From Ophiosphaerella korrae (lineage: Eukaryota; Ascomycota; Dothideomycetes; Pleosporales; Phaeosphaeriaceae), in assembly GCA_028456385.1 (NCBI GenBank), contig JALNQF010000235.1, forward strand, positions 1-64,000: a DNA stretch of 64,000 bases, in the 5' to 3' direction. Of the stretch, positions 20,701-35,000 are shown piece after piece. The translations under genes and the position numbers were made by a program. Every line of letters begins with the position of its first letter. Position 1 is the first letter of the stretch. A model generated the notes under the pieces. That model was not told the origin of the DNA. It searched no databases and worked only from the letters and a program-made list of their open reading frames with translations.

Positions 20701-21850
20701 TTTATAGTAAATATTTAGCTCTTCTTTTTAATATTACTTTATACTTTATATATATAGAAATAAATTATAATCTTTTTTTTAAACTTTTATTATTTATTTA
20801 TAGTATATAACTAACTTAATATTTTATTTTACTTTTACTATAAAAGTTATATTAAATAGTAGATACTTTTTATATATATACTTTTTAAGCTTATTAGATA
20901 AACTACTTAATTACTACTAGTTCTAGATAGCTAAGTCTTTTATACTATAATTCTACTATTTCTATCTTTAGCTTTTTATTTTTATTAGTATAATATAATA
21001 CTTTTTCTACTAAATAAAAGTTAAGTACTTACTAACTATAAATCTTAGTAAGCTCTTTAATTATTATACTATTTAGCTTATTTAAAGTTATTAGTTCTAA
21101 CTTAGTATTTTACTAGACTCTTTTTTACTATAGTAATTAAAATAATATAAGGTTATAGTAAATATCTAAGTAGATAGCTATATTATATAGAGTTAAAACT
21201 CTAGTTTTAGGTTATATCTTTAGTATTAAATTAATTAAGCTATAGCCTTTTACTTATATCTTTATATTACTAGCTTATATATAATTATTTAAAGTAAGCT
21301 AGTAAAAGTTATATATATAGCTTAGATTATTTATAATATAATATATAAAGCTAAATTCGATTATAAATTAGTTATATAGTAAATACTTAATATAGTTATT
21401 TATTATATATATAGCTTTAATATATATAATGTTTTACTCTTCTAGTTATTTATCTTAAATATTAAGAGCTAGAGTTTATATTTCCTTTATATATAGTTTA
21501 GTTTATCTTGTAATTAAACTTTAAAATATTATATTATTATTATACTTATAGTTTATAAGCTCGTTTAGAGTTTTATTTAAGTACTACTATTTAAGTACTA
21601 TATCTAGATATATATAGTTATATTCTTTTAATTTATAACTTTTATTATAAGTATAGTATTATACTCTATTTATAACTTTAGTCTTTAAGTTATATAAGTA
21701 TTTATTTCTCTATATATATTATTTATAAAGTTTACTTTAGTTATTAAGTAGTATACTTTTTATATAAGAAGTATCTTTAGTTTTACTTTAACTAGATTTA
21801 CTATAGCTAGTATACTAGTATATAAAGTATTAGCTTATACTAAGTTAAAC
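17790..21850 (-). mobile_element. RIP-degraded Ty1/copia retrotransposon remnant, minus orientation
   Basis: On the minus strand, the 18080-18560 segment reads, with RIP stops, as the copia RNase H end. A TTEA-like block is followed by a KELLF/ISRLLKEL-type helix and a later segment similar to the copia block that ends in an H-x-D-I-H-N-H-type motif. RNase H at the left end implies RT, integrase and gag in order to the right, as expected for copia order on the minus strand. No LTR pair was resolved. The element adjoins, and probably truncated, the chromovirus at 15156-17790. Boundaries are approximate. Confidence 0.5.
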
Positions 21851-24523
21851 TTAGCTATTTATAAGATAGTAGTAGAAGTAATAGTAGTAGATAAGGCTAA
21901 TTTAAGTATAAGATAAAGAGGAATAGTTAATTAATTAATAAAAGATTTAGAAAAAATTTAATTATTTAAGCTTAGATTTCTTAATACTTTTATAGATTAT
22001 ATTATAAGTTTATATTATAAAAGTTACTAATTTATATAACTATCTTCTCTATATTAGTATAAATAGTAAAGTCTATAGAGTATAACTCTAAACCTTTACT
22101 ATATAAATAGCTAAGTATTACCTAAAAGTAAAAATAATTAAACCTACTAGCTTATAAAAACTAGATATAATAGTGTTTAAAAAGATTAGTAATTTATTAA
22201 ACTAATTAGAAAAGAAGAAATATAAAGTTACTAGAAACTAATATTAGTATATAGAAAATTCTATAGAGAAATTATTAGATACTAGAAGACTAGTAAGAAC
22301 TACTTAACTAGAGGGGTAATAGTTTAACTCGAAGAAATTAGAAATTAGAAATTAGAAGATAAAATAAAGATATATACTAGCTTTTATATATATTCTCTAA
22401 AGAAAGCTAAGTATAAAGAATATAAAGTTAAGCTAAACTAAGTTTAGAACTAGATTAGATTATAACTCTAGGTTATAATACTAAAAAGACTAATAAGAAA
22501 GCTAAAATACTAAAACTAGTATAGTAGTATAACTTATAGAAAATTATACTAAAAAAGAAGAACTATACTATAAAATACTTAAAAGTAACTAGATATAGCT
22601 TTACTTTAGAAGAATAAGATAGATATATATAAGAAGCCTAGTAGAAGTAAGTAATTAAAGATTATTAGTAATTATTTAGTTTATTAGTTTATTACTTAAG
22701 TATCTATTACTTAATTAGAGAATAATTTTTTAACTAAAAAATATTTAGCTATCTAATAATACTTTTAAGAAGTATACTCTAATAAAAATAGCTAACTAAG
22801 TATAGTATAAACGATAATAGTATTAAAAGCTATAAAGTTTAGTACTATTAAGACTAGTCCTAGTATATTAAGTAAAAAGAAATAACTTTCTAAACTAAGT
22901 ACTATATACTTTACTCTTAACCTAGCTACTATTTTAGAAGTATTAGAAGAACTTAATTTAGATAAAACCTAGCTAGTATAGCTTAGTATTTATTAGAACT
23001 AAAGTTATAGAATTCTTTAATAAATTTAACTATTAAGTAGAAAATAGTAGCTATAATATAGTATAAAGGCTTTATATACTATTAAACTTCTATAATATAT
23101 ATATTAAGAAGTTTATTAAGTAAATAATATTATATAAAGATAACTAATAAAAAGAGCTTAAAAATATAATAAAAGAATACTAGAAAAATAGAGATACTAC
23201 TTAATATATAAGTACTTACTTATTTCTAGAAGCTTATATATTATAAGTATCTTAAACCTTTTTAAGTTTATTTACTTACTATACTAGCTATATAGTATAT
23301 AGTAAAGCCTATATTATAGTAAAAGAAGATAGTAAAAATAAAGTAAGTTATAACTTCTTTAAAAAACTTTTAGTATAAGACTAAGAGTAAATCCTTTATT
23401 ATATACTAGATAGTCTAACTAGATAAAAATAAAATACTTATAACTTTAATAAGATCTATCTTTATACTAAAAAGATATAGTAATAGAAAGAAATAATAAA
23501 AAATATAGTAGCTAAAAAAACTATAGAAGATATAAAACTTAAAAGTAGTAATTAATAAAATTAAAGAAGTAAAGAAGTTTATAAAGTTATTAGATAATAT
23601 TAACTTAGAAGTATAAGATCTTATTAATACTTTTAGTAATATAAAAATTAACTTTATAGAAATTAGTAAGATTACTACGTACTTAGTAACTATACTAATT
23701 CTAAACTAATAAGTAAACTATACTTACTTTATATCTTATATCTTAGTAAGAGCTTAAAGATAGTAAAATAATAGTTTTTATATTTTAAGTACTCTTTTAA
23801 TATTAGACTCTAACTAAGGTATAAAGTATATTAGAGAGAGTAAATATATTAATACTTATAATATATATAATAAGTTAAATTATATAGCTAAAGATTATAA
23901 ACTATACTAAGCTTTAGTAAAGATAAAATAGATTAGATTCTATATTAATATAGATACCTAAAAGAAAACTTTTTTTTATAGCTTAAGATATAAGGTCCTA
24001 AAAGAAATCTAAAGACTAATACTATTAAGGTTTTAACTTAATTAGTTAAAAGGTAAAATTAAAGACTTCTTTAAAGTTACTAATAATATATTAGATTAAC
24101 TTACTTTTACTATAAAAATAGAATTATTTAATAGAGTAGATTCTAAACTTTAGATAAATTAGCTCTAAACTTAGTAAAGCTACTAAGTAATAAGTATAGC
24201 TTTAAAAGCTTTAAATATTAGAGAATAAAGTTATTAGATTTTAAAATATAAAGATCTAAGAACTTTAAGAGCTTACTTTTAGAATTATCTTTTATTACTT
24301 ATAAAATAATATATAAAACGTTTTATATAAAATAAAGTTAACTAAGATTTAATTATATTAAATAATAGTTTACTAATAGAGACTAATACTATAAATACTA
24401 CTATAAGAAGTAAGCTAAAAAAATATTATATAGTAAATAAAGTATTATAGTAAGTATAATAAGGTATAGTTAAAAAAGAAAGTAGAAATCTATAGTACTT
24501 ACTAACTAATCTAAGCTATATAA
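21850..24523 (+). mobile_element. Composite retroelement remnant, plus orientation, unresolved
   Basis: RIP-mutated throughout. Near 23815-23860 a plus-strand frame resembles a copia-type aspartic protease (ILDSN then KYI around a presumed RIP stop). The right end, up to the TATAA target duplication at 24519-24523, must be continuous with the sequence from 31555, because the chromovirus at 24524-31554 inserted here. No LTRs could be paired. Confidence 0.35.
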
Positions 24524-24952
24524 TGTTATAGGTATAATAGAAGAAATCGAGATAGAGCTAATTAGTCTTAACTTAGATACTAACAAAGTATATAACAAGT
24601 AAGGTAATAATCTTAATTAGGAGACTATATATAATTAGGACACCTAGAATAATCTATAATCTATAGATTCTTAGTATCTATAGATTATAGATTAGGATAA
24701 TCTATAATCTATTAGTCTTAGTAACTATAGATTATAGATTACGACAAGTATATAGTTAATAGGATACGTATTATTAGGATAGTATTAGTAATTTAATCCT
24801 TTAACTATAGAACGCTAATACAAGATAGTTATAAAATATCTTCTATTATTTATAGTTATTGTAGATCCTAATATAAGCTTTTACTATTACTTTATAATCT
24901 ACTAACTTCTCTTAAGATAGGCTCTATAGTTAATAATAGGAGGCCTATTATA
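24524..24952 (+). repeat. 5' LTR of the chromovirus (429 bp)
   Basis: Starts TGTTATAGG and ends CCTATTATA, the RIP form of a CA end. Contains a palindromic cluster of ATCTATAATCTATAGATT type around 24650-24740. The 3' partner is at 31127-31554. Confidence 0.9.
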
Positions 24953-27900
24953 CTTTACTAATTTAGTTATTATAAGAAGTAAAGCGTAAGTAGCGTATAG
25001 TCTAGCTAATACAATAGTAAAAAGTTTAACTAAAATAAGTAAAGCCCCTAAAAGTAGTTATAAGTTTAATAGTACTATATAGGAAATAATTAAAGACTAT
25101 ATTAATAACCTAAATTCTAGTAAGGAAGATATAAAGATAGTAATTAACGCCCTAGAAATATAGAATAAAGAACTATAAGATTACGCGAAATAAAACAAGG
25201 TATAGATTAAGGCTATTATTAAAGGATAGAACTAGATAGAAATAATTACGTAACGCCTAGAAATAAGTACGACAAAAAAACTACTAAAAATACCTATCTT
25301 TAAGAAGTTTAATAGAATAAAAGAGAAACTAAGACTCTTTATTATATTAGTAGAACTCTAGATAGATATATAAGTACTACACTTTAATATAAAAGAAAAG
25401 AAAGTAATATATATTAGACTATATCTTAAAGAAAACGTAATAAGATAGTATAAACCTTACTAGACTAACTATACGATATATTCTCTAATAACTTAGAAAG
25501 ATAAAACTAGAGCTATCTTTAGAAGTTATAAATACTTTACTAAATAAATAAGAGTAGTATTTAGAGATATAGATATTACCTAATAAGCTAAAAAGAGACT
25601 TAAAAGACTTATATAAAGTAAGAGTGTTTTAGAATATATATTATAATTTAAATAATTATTATAAAATATAGAATAGAATAAGTTAGCCTTAATATTACGA
25701 TTTAAATAAGGATTAAACTTAAAGATCTAATATAAGATAATATATATAGAGAAACTATAGACACTAGAAGCTCTAAAACAATAGGTAATATAGATTAACA
25801 ATAATCTCTAAGAATAGAGAAAGAATAAGTATAGAGGTTATACCTAGAATTATAATAAAAGAGACTCTATAGTCTTTAACGTAAATAAAGATAAGAAAAG
25901 AAAGAAGAATAAAGACTTTACGTACTTTAACTATAGTAAACTAGGCTATTATATAAAAAACTATAGATTAAAGATAAAAAAAGATATAGTATATTATAAA
26001 TATAAGAAACTAGGACACTTTATAAAAGACTATAGAAGTAAGAATTAAAAGAAAGATAAAGAAACTTAGTTAAAGATAACTAAAAAGAAGAAAGAAGTAC
26101 TATAAGTATAGGCTAAACCTTAAGAGAAAGTAGCTAGGAGTAAAGAAGTATAATATATAATACTCTATTAGACTTTTTATTATAATAATAACTACTATAT
26201 ATATCTTTCTAGTAAATAGGGAGTAGTATAGTTCTTATAGAAATAGAGATATAGAGTAGCTATAATAAAAGAAAATAGAATAAAAGCTTAGCTAGAAGAA
26301 ATAGCTTAAGTAATAGACTTACTAATAGAAGATTTAGAAGGGGAAGAGCCCCTAGTACTATTAATCTAGGCTAAAAGACTAGTACTAGATAAAAAGACTA
26401 CTATAACTACCTCTAAAAGACTATAAAGAAGTAAGAAGTAAGTTATTATAAAAGGTATAGAGTATACTTAGCTAATAATATATAACTATAATAGCTATAT
26501 AATAATAGATATAGAGGAATAAAATAAAGAATAGAGATTTATTTAGATATACTTAATAGTTATAAGTATAGAGGAAGCGTATAAAGACTAGAAAGAACGT
26601 AATTCTAAAAAAATAAAGTTTATACTATTTTAAGAATAGATAAAGTAATATATAGTTATAGTAAGAAGAATACCTATACTAAGAGAATAGTAGTACCTTA
26701 TAAGAAAAATATAATAGATTAATAAAGCCTATATACTTAGAGTACTAGTAGTATACTATATCCTAATAATAGATACACTTAGTAAAGACAAATACTAAGA
26801 AAGAGATAATAAAATAATAGATCTAAAATATCTAGTATACTTTAAAGTATTATAGATATTATACTTAGATAAGAATTATATTATATATAGAAACCCTAAA
26901 GTAAATAATAACGTATAGCTTATAAGGAGAAGAGACTATAATTATATAAAAGTAATTATAGTAGAAAGTATCTAAAGATAAGAAATAGTCTCTAAAGATA
27001 GATACCTAGTAGTAAGACCTAGATTTAAACTAACTAAGAAATACGTCTAAGGAAGACTATAGTATAAATATATAAATAATAAATGTTTAAAATATAAAGA
27101 ATATAAACTTAAAGTAAGGCTATAGCTCTAGAAAGATAGATAGTTTAATAAATTACTAAAGTAAGAAAAGCTAAAAGGTATAAGAGGCCTATATATTACA
27201 AAAATAGGTATATACTAAGAAAAGAAAGTATAACTAATAATTAATAGTAGAGCTATAAGAAACTTTATATTAAAATAGTTTATAGAAATATAAGGAATAA
27301 AGTATATTACAAAGAAATATCCTTAATAATTAAGTATAATTAAAGGAAAACTATTCTAAGAACCTATATAGTTTAAAATAGTACCCTTAATACTAAGGTT
27401 AGAAGGACTAGAAATTAAGAATATAGTTATAGATATAATAATAATTAATAATAAATAAGATATAATACTAGGTATACTATAGTTATAAATAACTAACCTA
27501 TATATTAATTAGAGAATAGAGAAGATTAACTACTATAGAATAGATATATTAAAGGCTAATATAAATACCTATAAAGGAAAATTTCTAGAAGAATATAAGA
27601 AATAAGAAGGATAGCTTATAGAGCTAGAAGACTATCTTCTAGAATATTAACTATAGGATTTAGCGATAGACCTAAAAGAAAATAAAGACGTAAGATAGAG
27701 CCTAGTCTACTAAAAAATAGAAGAAGAATCTAAAATTAAATAAATATTTATTTAAAACGTAATAAAAAAGGGATAAATATAAGAAACTAAATTCTTAGTA
27801 GCGTATAGACTTATATTTATAGACAAAAAGGAAATAAATAATAAGAGACTCTATATAGACTTTAGAAAAACTAACGTAATTATAAATAAGAATTAATACC

Positions 27901-30900
27901 TATTACTACAAATTAATATAATATAAGATAGACTACAAAGAGTAAAAATCTTTATAAAACTAGATATCTAAAACGTCTACTATTAGATTAGAATTAAAGA
28001 AAGTAATAAATAGAAAATAGTATTTAGAATATAGTATAGACTATATAAATATTTAGTTATACTATTTAGCTTAATAAACGTACTAGTAGTATTCTAAGAA
28101 AGAATTAATATAGTACTAAGAGAGTACTAAGACGTATTTATATTTATATACTTAGACAATATCTTTATATTCTTAAAAATAGAAGAAGAATACATGTAAT
28201 ATATATACAAGGTACTAGAGAAACTAGTAGAAAATAAACTATTCCTTAAGATAAGAAAATATAAATTCTATACAAAAGAAATAGACTTCCTTAGATTTAT
28301 TATTAAACTAGGAAAAATTAAGATTAACCTAGAAAAGATTAGATTAATTAACGAATAGCTAACACTAAAAAACCTAAAGGAGGTATAATAATTTTATAGG
28401 CTAGCTAACTTTTATAAAAAGTTAATAGTAAGATAGTCTAAAGATATAAAACTAATAATAAAACTTATAAAGAAAGATATACTATTTAAGTAGATAAAAG
28501 AATATAATAAAGTATTTAATAAAATTAAGAAGAAGTTTATAGAAAACTTAGTTATTAGAATATATAACCTAGACCTACTAGTAATAGTAAAAATAGATAT
28601 ATCTAACTTAGTCTATAGAATAGCACTAATATAAGAAGATCTAGAAACTAGAAAAGAATACTTAGTTAAGTACTTCTCTAAAAAAATAAAAATAGTAGAA
28701 CTTAACTACTTAATCTATAATAAAGAGATACTAGTAATCTATAAAGTATTTAAATAATAGAGAGTATACTTATAAAGAGTAAAGTATTAGATAAAAGTCT
28801 ATATAGACTATAAAAATCTTATAAGATTTATAATAAATAAAGAACTATTATAATAATATATAAGATAGTAGGAATTCTTATTAATATTTAATATAGAAAT
28901 TATATATATAAAAGGGAAAGACAACTAATTTATAGATACTCTTAGTAGAAGACTAGACTTATAAGAAGAAGTAAGCACTACTAGTATAGTTCTAGTTAAG
29001 AATAAAGAAAGATACTTAGTTCTAAATATACCTAAAATAGCCGCAATACTTAAAAGAATAAGTAGTAAGCTAGATAAATAGATTTAGAAAATAATAAAGG
29101 AAGTACCTAAAGAAATAAAGAAACTAGAAATCTAAGAAGGATTTATACAAGCTTATAGAAGAACGTATATCTTAAGAAAAATTTAAAGAGAATTTATATA
29201 ATAATTCTATAAACTACTAGTATATAGATACTAAGAGATTAATAAAACCTTTAATAGGTTACTACAAGACTATTATATTTTAAAAGCAAGATAGCTAGTA
29301 ATAGAAGTACTAAGAGATTATATAGAATACTAGAGAAATAAGTATAATAGATATATACTATATAGGATACTATAACTAGTAGAAAAACTAGAATAACTAT
29401 AAGAAGTTATTATAATAGACTTTATTATAAAGTTACTTAAGTTAAAAGACTTAGTATTAAGAACTAAGTATAATAGAATCCTAATAATAGTAGATAAACT
29501 TATAAAGTATATATACTTCTAACTATATAAAGAGAAAAGTAAGATAGAGGTTACTATATACTAAGTCTTAGGAACTATAATTAGTTAATATAGACTACTA
29601 GATAAAATTATTATAAATAGAGATATATAATTTATATTAAAACTATAAGAAATAATAATAGCGTAATTAGGAATTAAATATATAATATCTATAGTATATT
29701 ACCTATAGATAGATAGATAGTTAGAACGAATAAATTAGATAGTAGAATAGTACTTAAGATACTACCTTAACTATAACTAGAATAACTAGGTATAACTACT
29801 ACCTATAGTATAGCTAGTATACAACAGCGTAAAGAATATAGTAATAAAAGTATTACTCTTTTTTATAAACTATAGATTTAAACTTAATATATACTAGATA
29901 CTAAGAAACTAGATATTTTAGTCTCTAAGAAGAGAAAACCTTACTAATAGACTTAAAAATATATATAATTAGCTAAGATAAGATATAGAGTTCCTATATA
30001 ATTAAATAACTAAGTACTATAATAAGAAGTATAAAGAGAGACCTTAATTTAGAAAAAGAAAAAAAGTATAGTTAGTATAAAAAAATATTAAGAGTAAGTA
30101 ACTAAGCTTAAAACTAGACTATATTAAGATAAGACTATATAAAATTAAAAAAGAAGTTATACTAGTTATATTTAAACTAAAGCTACTAAATAAGATAAAG
30201 ATATACCTAATATTCTATATAGCTCTACTAGAACAAGCACTATAGAATATAGAACTACTAGTATATAAAGTAGATACGTATAGAGAATAAGAAGAATAAG
30301 AAGTTAAAAAAATCTTATAGTACTAGTTTTATAATAAAAGAAACTACTACTTAGTAGAATAGATAAGTATAGACGAAAAAGGATAACTATAGGAGAAAAT
30401 ATAGGAACTAGAAGATAATCTTAATTACTCTAAGAAACTAGAGGACTACTAAAGTTAAAACCTTCTAGAACGCCTAGTAGTAAACTAAGAGAACTAATAT
30501 TACTAATAATAGATAGAGAGATAATAAGAATATTTAATATAGGATCTACTATAATAAATACCTTATCTAAGTCTAGCTTAGCTTCTAGAGCTACTAACTA
30601 TTTAGCTAATTTCTTATTATTTAAAGCTTTTATCTTATAAAAGTAAGAGAGATAAGCTTAATTCTCTACTAGCTTACTTTACGAAAGCTCTTAGATTTAC
30701 TTACGCTTAGCTTTAGCCTCTATAATTTAAGATAGTAATTTCTCTTAAGTCTAGTTAATAGCTTTCTCTATTATTACTAAGCTTAGACGTAAGAATAAGT
30801 ATAATAAACGTATACTAAGAAAGAGAGATACTAAATATATTATAAGAACTACGTATATTTATATAAATATATACTTTATAAGCTCTACTATTATTTATAG

Positions 30901-31126
30901 AAATAATATAAGAAAGAGACTTAGAGTTTAATTTAGGAAAAGTATAATAAAAATAAAGAAATATTTTAATACTATTATATAATACGTAATTAGTAAGAAG
31001 ATAGTAATAAGGTGTAGATAAAATAGGTATAAGAGAGGATAAAGAACTCTATATTAATAAAGAAACTAGATTAATAACTTTAGCTCTAGAATAGATAAAC
31101 TAAGACCTATCTAAAAGAAGAGATAG

Positions 31127-31554
31127 TATTATAAGTGTAATAGAAGAAATTAAGATAGAGCTAATTAGTCCTAACTTAGATACTAATAAAGTATAAGACA
31201 AGTAAAGTAATAATCTTAATTAGGAGACTATATATAATTAGGATACTTAGGATAATCTATAATCTATAGATTCTTAGTATCTATAGATTATAGATTAAGA
31301 TAATCTATAATCTATTAGTCTTAGTAACTATAGATTATAGATTATAACAAGTATATAGTTAATAGGATACGTATTATTATAATAGTATTAGTAATTTAAT
31401 CTTTAACTATAGAACGCTAATACAAGATAGTTGTAAAATATCTTCTATTATTTATAGTTATTATAGATCTTAACACAAGCTTTTACTATTACTTTATAAT
31501 CTACTAACCTCTTCTAAGAGAAGCCTTATAGTTAATAATAAGAGGCCTATTATA
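31127..31554 (+). repeat. 3' LTR of the chromovirus (428 bp)
   Basis: Starts TATTATAAG after a purine-rich tract (AAAAGAAGAGATAG) and ends CCTATTATA, followed by the TATAA target duplication. It differs from the 5' LTR mainly by transitions. Confidence 0.9.
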
Positions 31555-31939
31555 TATAAAGATAAAAAGCTTATACTAAATTATATTATAGAAATTATAA
31601 ATAAGTAAGAGAGCTTTATATACTTTTATAATACTCTAGTTAAACTAGTATTTTAAGAATAAAATATAAAACTATTAGAAAACTTTATAAAAGTTATTAA
31701 AAGAAAAAAAGTTACTTTTACTAAAGTAGAAGATAAAGAACTAGCTAAGCTAGCTTAATTATATCTAAATAATATCCTAGCTACTATACTAAAATAAGAA
31801 GTAAAAAAAGTAATAATATTAGATTTAATAAATAAAGCTAATATTAGGTAAAAAGTTATAAATCTAATATACTTAATAAAAGAATATAAGTAAAAGTAAG
31901 TCTATAAATATAATAGTAGAGGCTAATATACTAAATAAA

Positions 31940-32002
31940 CTAATTAGAGTACTAGCGCGCTACTTTTAACTAATTAATAGATTCTAGATATACCTAGAAT
32001 CT
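31940..32002 (+). repeat. 63-bp paired repeat, copy 1, ending in a palindrome
   Basis: It starts CTAATTAGAGTACTAGCGCG. Its last 24 bases (31979-32002) are a palindrome with one mismatch, consistent with a single RIP change. The partner is at 36620-36682. Confidence 0.8.
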
Positions 32003-35000
32003 ATTATATAAATATTACTAAATAAAAGCTAAAACTTAAAGTAAGTATTAGTACTTAGTATATCTATATATAATACTTAAATAAAGTATAAAGCTAATAG
32101 AAATAGAAATATATAGATAAAAGAGCTAAAAAAAGTTAACTATAAAGATATAGCTTAGAAAAAAAGATTAATAAGATAAACTTATATATAATATAACCTA
32201 CTTATATATTAAGCTAACTTTAGTAAAAATAAAGTTAGGTATTTAATTAATACTAGAGCGTAAATAAACTTACTAAAGCTAAGTATAGTAAGAGTACTAA
32301 GGATCTTATATAAAGATATACTCTAAGATCTAATTAATTTAAAGAAAGTAATTATAGTAAATAGAAGTCTTAATCTATTTATAAGAACTATATAGAATAT
32401 CTATATATAGATTAAAGAAGTAATAATAATAATATACTTTAAGATTATAGTAAATCTTATAAAGTTAGCTATATTAAGTAAACTATAGTATACTATAGTA
32501 TAGTTAGCTATATAATATAATATATTTAGAAGAATAACTTATAGAATTCTATTAAAAAATAGTAGAAAAAATACTCTCTTTATTACTTCTAATCTAGTAC
32601 TATTATACCTAGAGTATATAAAGAAGATAAAACTAAAAAAAGTAAAATTACTAGTATAAGTAAGTAAAACCTTAAAACCTACTAGCTACTACTTATTAAT
32701 ATTAAATATAGCTAAGCTAAAGTTTATTACTAGTCTTAATAGATTTAGTAATACTAGATTTAGAGAATACTCTTTAGTATTTAAAAGAAATAAAGAAATT
32801 TAGTAGTTATAAAAAAAGAAGATTAAAGAAAAATATATTAATAATAACTAAGTTTTTAAGAATAATAATTACTATACTATAATAAGTAAGCTTAATAAAA
32901 AAGCTTAAAGAAAAAAAATAGAATTAATATTTATTTATACTTTATATAAGAGAGTAGTAGATAAAGTTTATTTAGTAAATACTTTAAAGCTAAAAGAACT
33001 TAATAACTTTAGCTAAGAAGATTAAAAAGTAATTATAAAAAAAAACTAACTACTAAAGCTTAGTATAAAAGAGCTAAATATTAGACTATTTAATAATCTA
33101 TTTAAATAAAGATATACTACTTTTCTAAAAGAAACTTAGTTAACCTAAAAATAGATAGTAAAATAAAAGTTTAGATTATAGCTTACTTAAAAAAAGATTT
33201 ATTTTTTTAAAGAAATAATAATTAATAAAGAAAAGGCTATAGCTTTTAACTTCTCTAAATTAAGCTAAATAAGTAAAGATATCTCTTTACTATATTAGAT
33301 CTAGATAATACTATATAAAGTATAGTAAGTTAAAAGCTTTAGAAGAAGTAATAGTTAAAATATTTAATAATTAATTAACTTAAAGTACTATAAAGAAAAG
33401 TAAAAGTTAATATAAAAACCTATAGTATTTAGTTACTAAAAAAGATAAAAAGTATAGACTTATTAATAATACTTAATACCTAAATAAAGTAACTTACTAA
33501 AATATAAATCTAGTACTAATAGCTAATAGGTTTTTAGAATAATTTATAAGATATAAAATAGTATATTTAAAAAATTCCTTCTTTAAATATAACTATAATC
33601 TAAACTCTAGTTAGTTTACTTTAGTAGTATACTTTATTATAAAGTATAACTAACTTAGTTACTACTTTTTAGAAAGTAAATAGTAAAGTTTTAAAAGACT
33701 ATTAGCTTTATACTTTACTTTTTATTAATAATATTACTTATAGAAAACTAAAAGATAACTATAAAAAAAAAGAAGTTATACTAAAAGTATAACTATATAT
33801 ACTAAAGTATATTATCTAGCTAAATAAAGTACTAGTAGATATTAAATAAGCTAGAGCTACTATCTCTAAGAAAAAGTCTTATTAGAGTATAGAAAAACTA
33901 TTAGTAGTAAAATATAATATCTTAGTAAATAAAAGATATCTATAAAACTAAAAAGTTAAAAAGATTTAGAACTAGCTACTTTATTAAAATATAAAAGAGG
34001 TAAAGTAGTTTATTAGTATATATATATATTATAAACTTTAGATTTTTTATTTTATAATAATTATAAAGCTATTATTTTATATATTAAAAAAGAATATAGA
34101 ATAAGAATAAAGCTTAGCTTAATAAGAAGTAATAGATAAACTAAAAGAAGTAATTACTATAGCTCTAGCTCTTATACTAATTAATTATAAGTATAGTAAA
34201 CTTCTAATAATTAGTATTAATACTAGTAAAGAAAGAAGAAGAAGAGAAATTCTTAAGTAAAAAAGATATAATAGAAAATAATAAACTTATTAATTTAAAA
34301 GTATATTATAGTTAAAAAGTAAAATTAAACTCTATTCTATAAAGCTAGAGTATAAAGTAGTATTATAAGTAATTAAGAAATTCTAAGTATAGATTTATAG
34401 TTAACGTTTTATAATTAAACTAATATAACTACTCTAATTATATAACTTAATTAATTAATAGCTAAGAGTAATACTTATATAAGACTTTAAGATTAAATAT
34501 ATACTAAAAAAGAAGAATATAGTTCTAGATACTTTATTAAAGTATCTAAAACTAAAAAGATAAAAGCTACTAAATAAACTAAAAAAAGATATAAAAGAGT
34601 TTATAGAAGAACTCTTTTATAATACTACTTTAAGAAGTAATAAGTAGTAGAGAAACTTACTAGTATTAGAGTACTCTAAAGAATTAAAGAAAATAACTAA
34701 AGTTTTAAAGTAAAAAAAGATACTAGTAAAACTTTTAGCTAAAAAAAGAAAGTTATATAAAAAGAAAGTATTAAACTTTTTCTTCTAAAAAAGTTACTTA
34801 TTCTAGAAAACTTTAAAAAATATATCTATCTAAAAAGTTATAAATAATCTAGATATCTAAGCTATAACTATATAAGATATATATTATTAGATTAGTTACT
34901 ATAGAGTAAATAGAGTCTATAGTATACTTATATAAAGATACTAGTAAGAATATATATATAAATATATTTAAAGAAAGTTAGTAACTTATAAAAAATACTA

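Larger units (their letters stand above)
24524..31554 (+). mobile_element. Full-length Ty3/gypsy chromovirus (7031 bp), RIP-inactivated
   Basis: Flanked by exact TATAA duplications (24519-24523 and 31555-31559). Domain order is that of a chromovirus: two gag zinc knuckles (25915-26045; CX2CX4HX4C spacing with Cys codons often turned to Tyr), protease (27230-27275, NSRAIRNFI), RT (27950-28175, from KLDI-type block to YLDN), RNase H (28585-28820), integrase core (29420-29770) and C-terminal chromodomain (30270-30430). A 3' region of about 650 bp follows, with an antisense frame. In-frame stops are nearly all TAA/TAG at expected Gln or Trp codons. It disrupts an older retroelement and cannot be autonomous. 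Confidence 0.92.

Noticed and set aside
14800..24500. Mitochondrial or centromeric origin of the AT-rich DNA
   Set aside because: Nuclear retroelement domains and LTRs with RIP-type dinucleotide loss explain the composition. No mitochondrial gene or tRNA is seen. A centromere cannot be excluded but nothing specific supports it.
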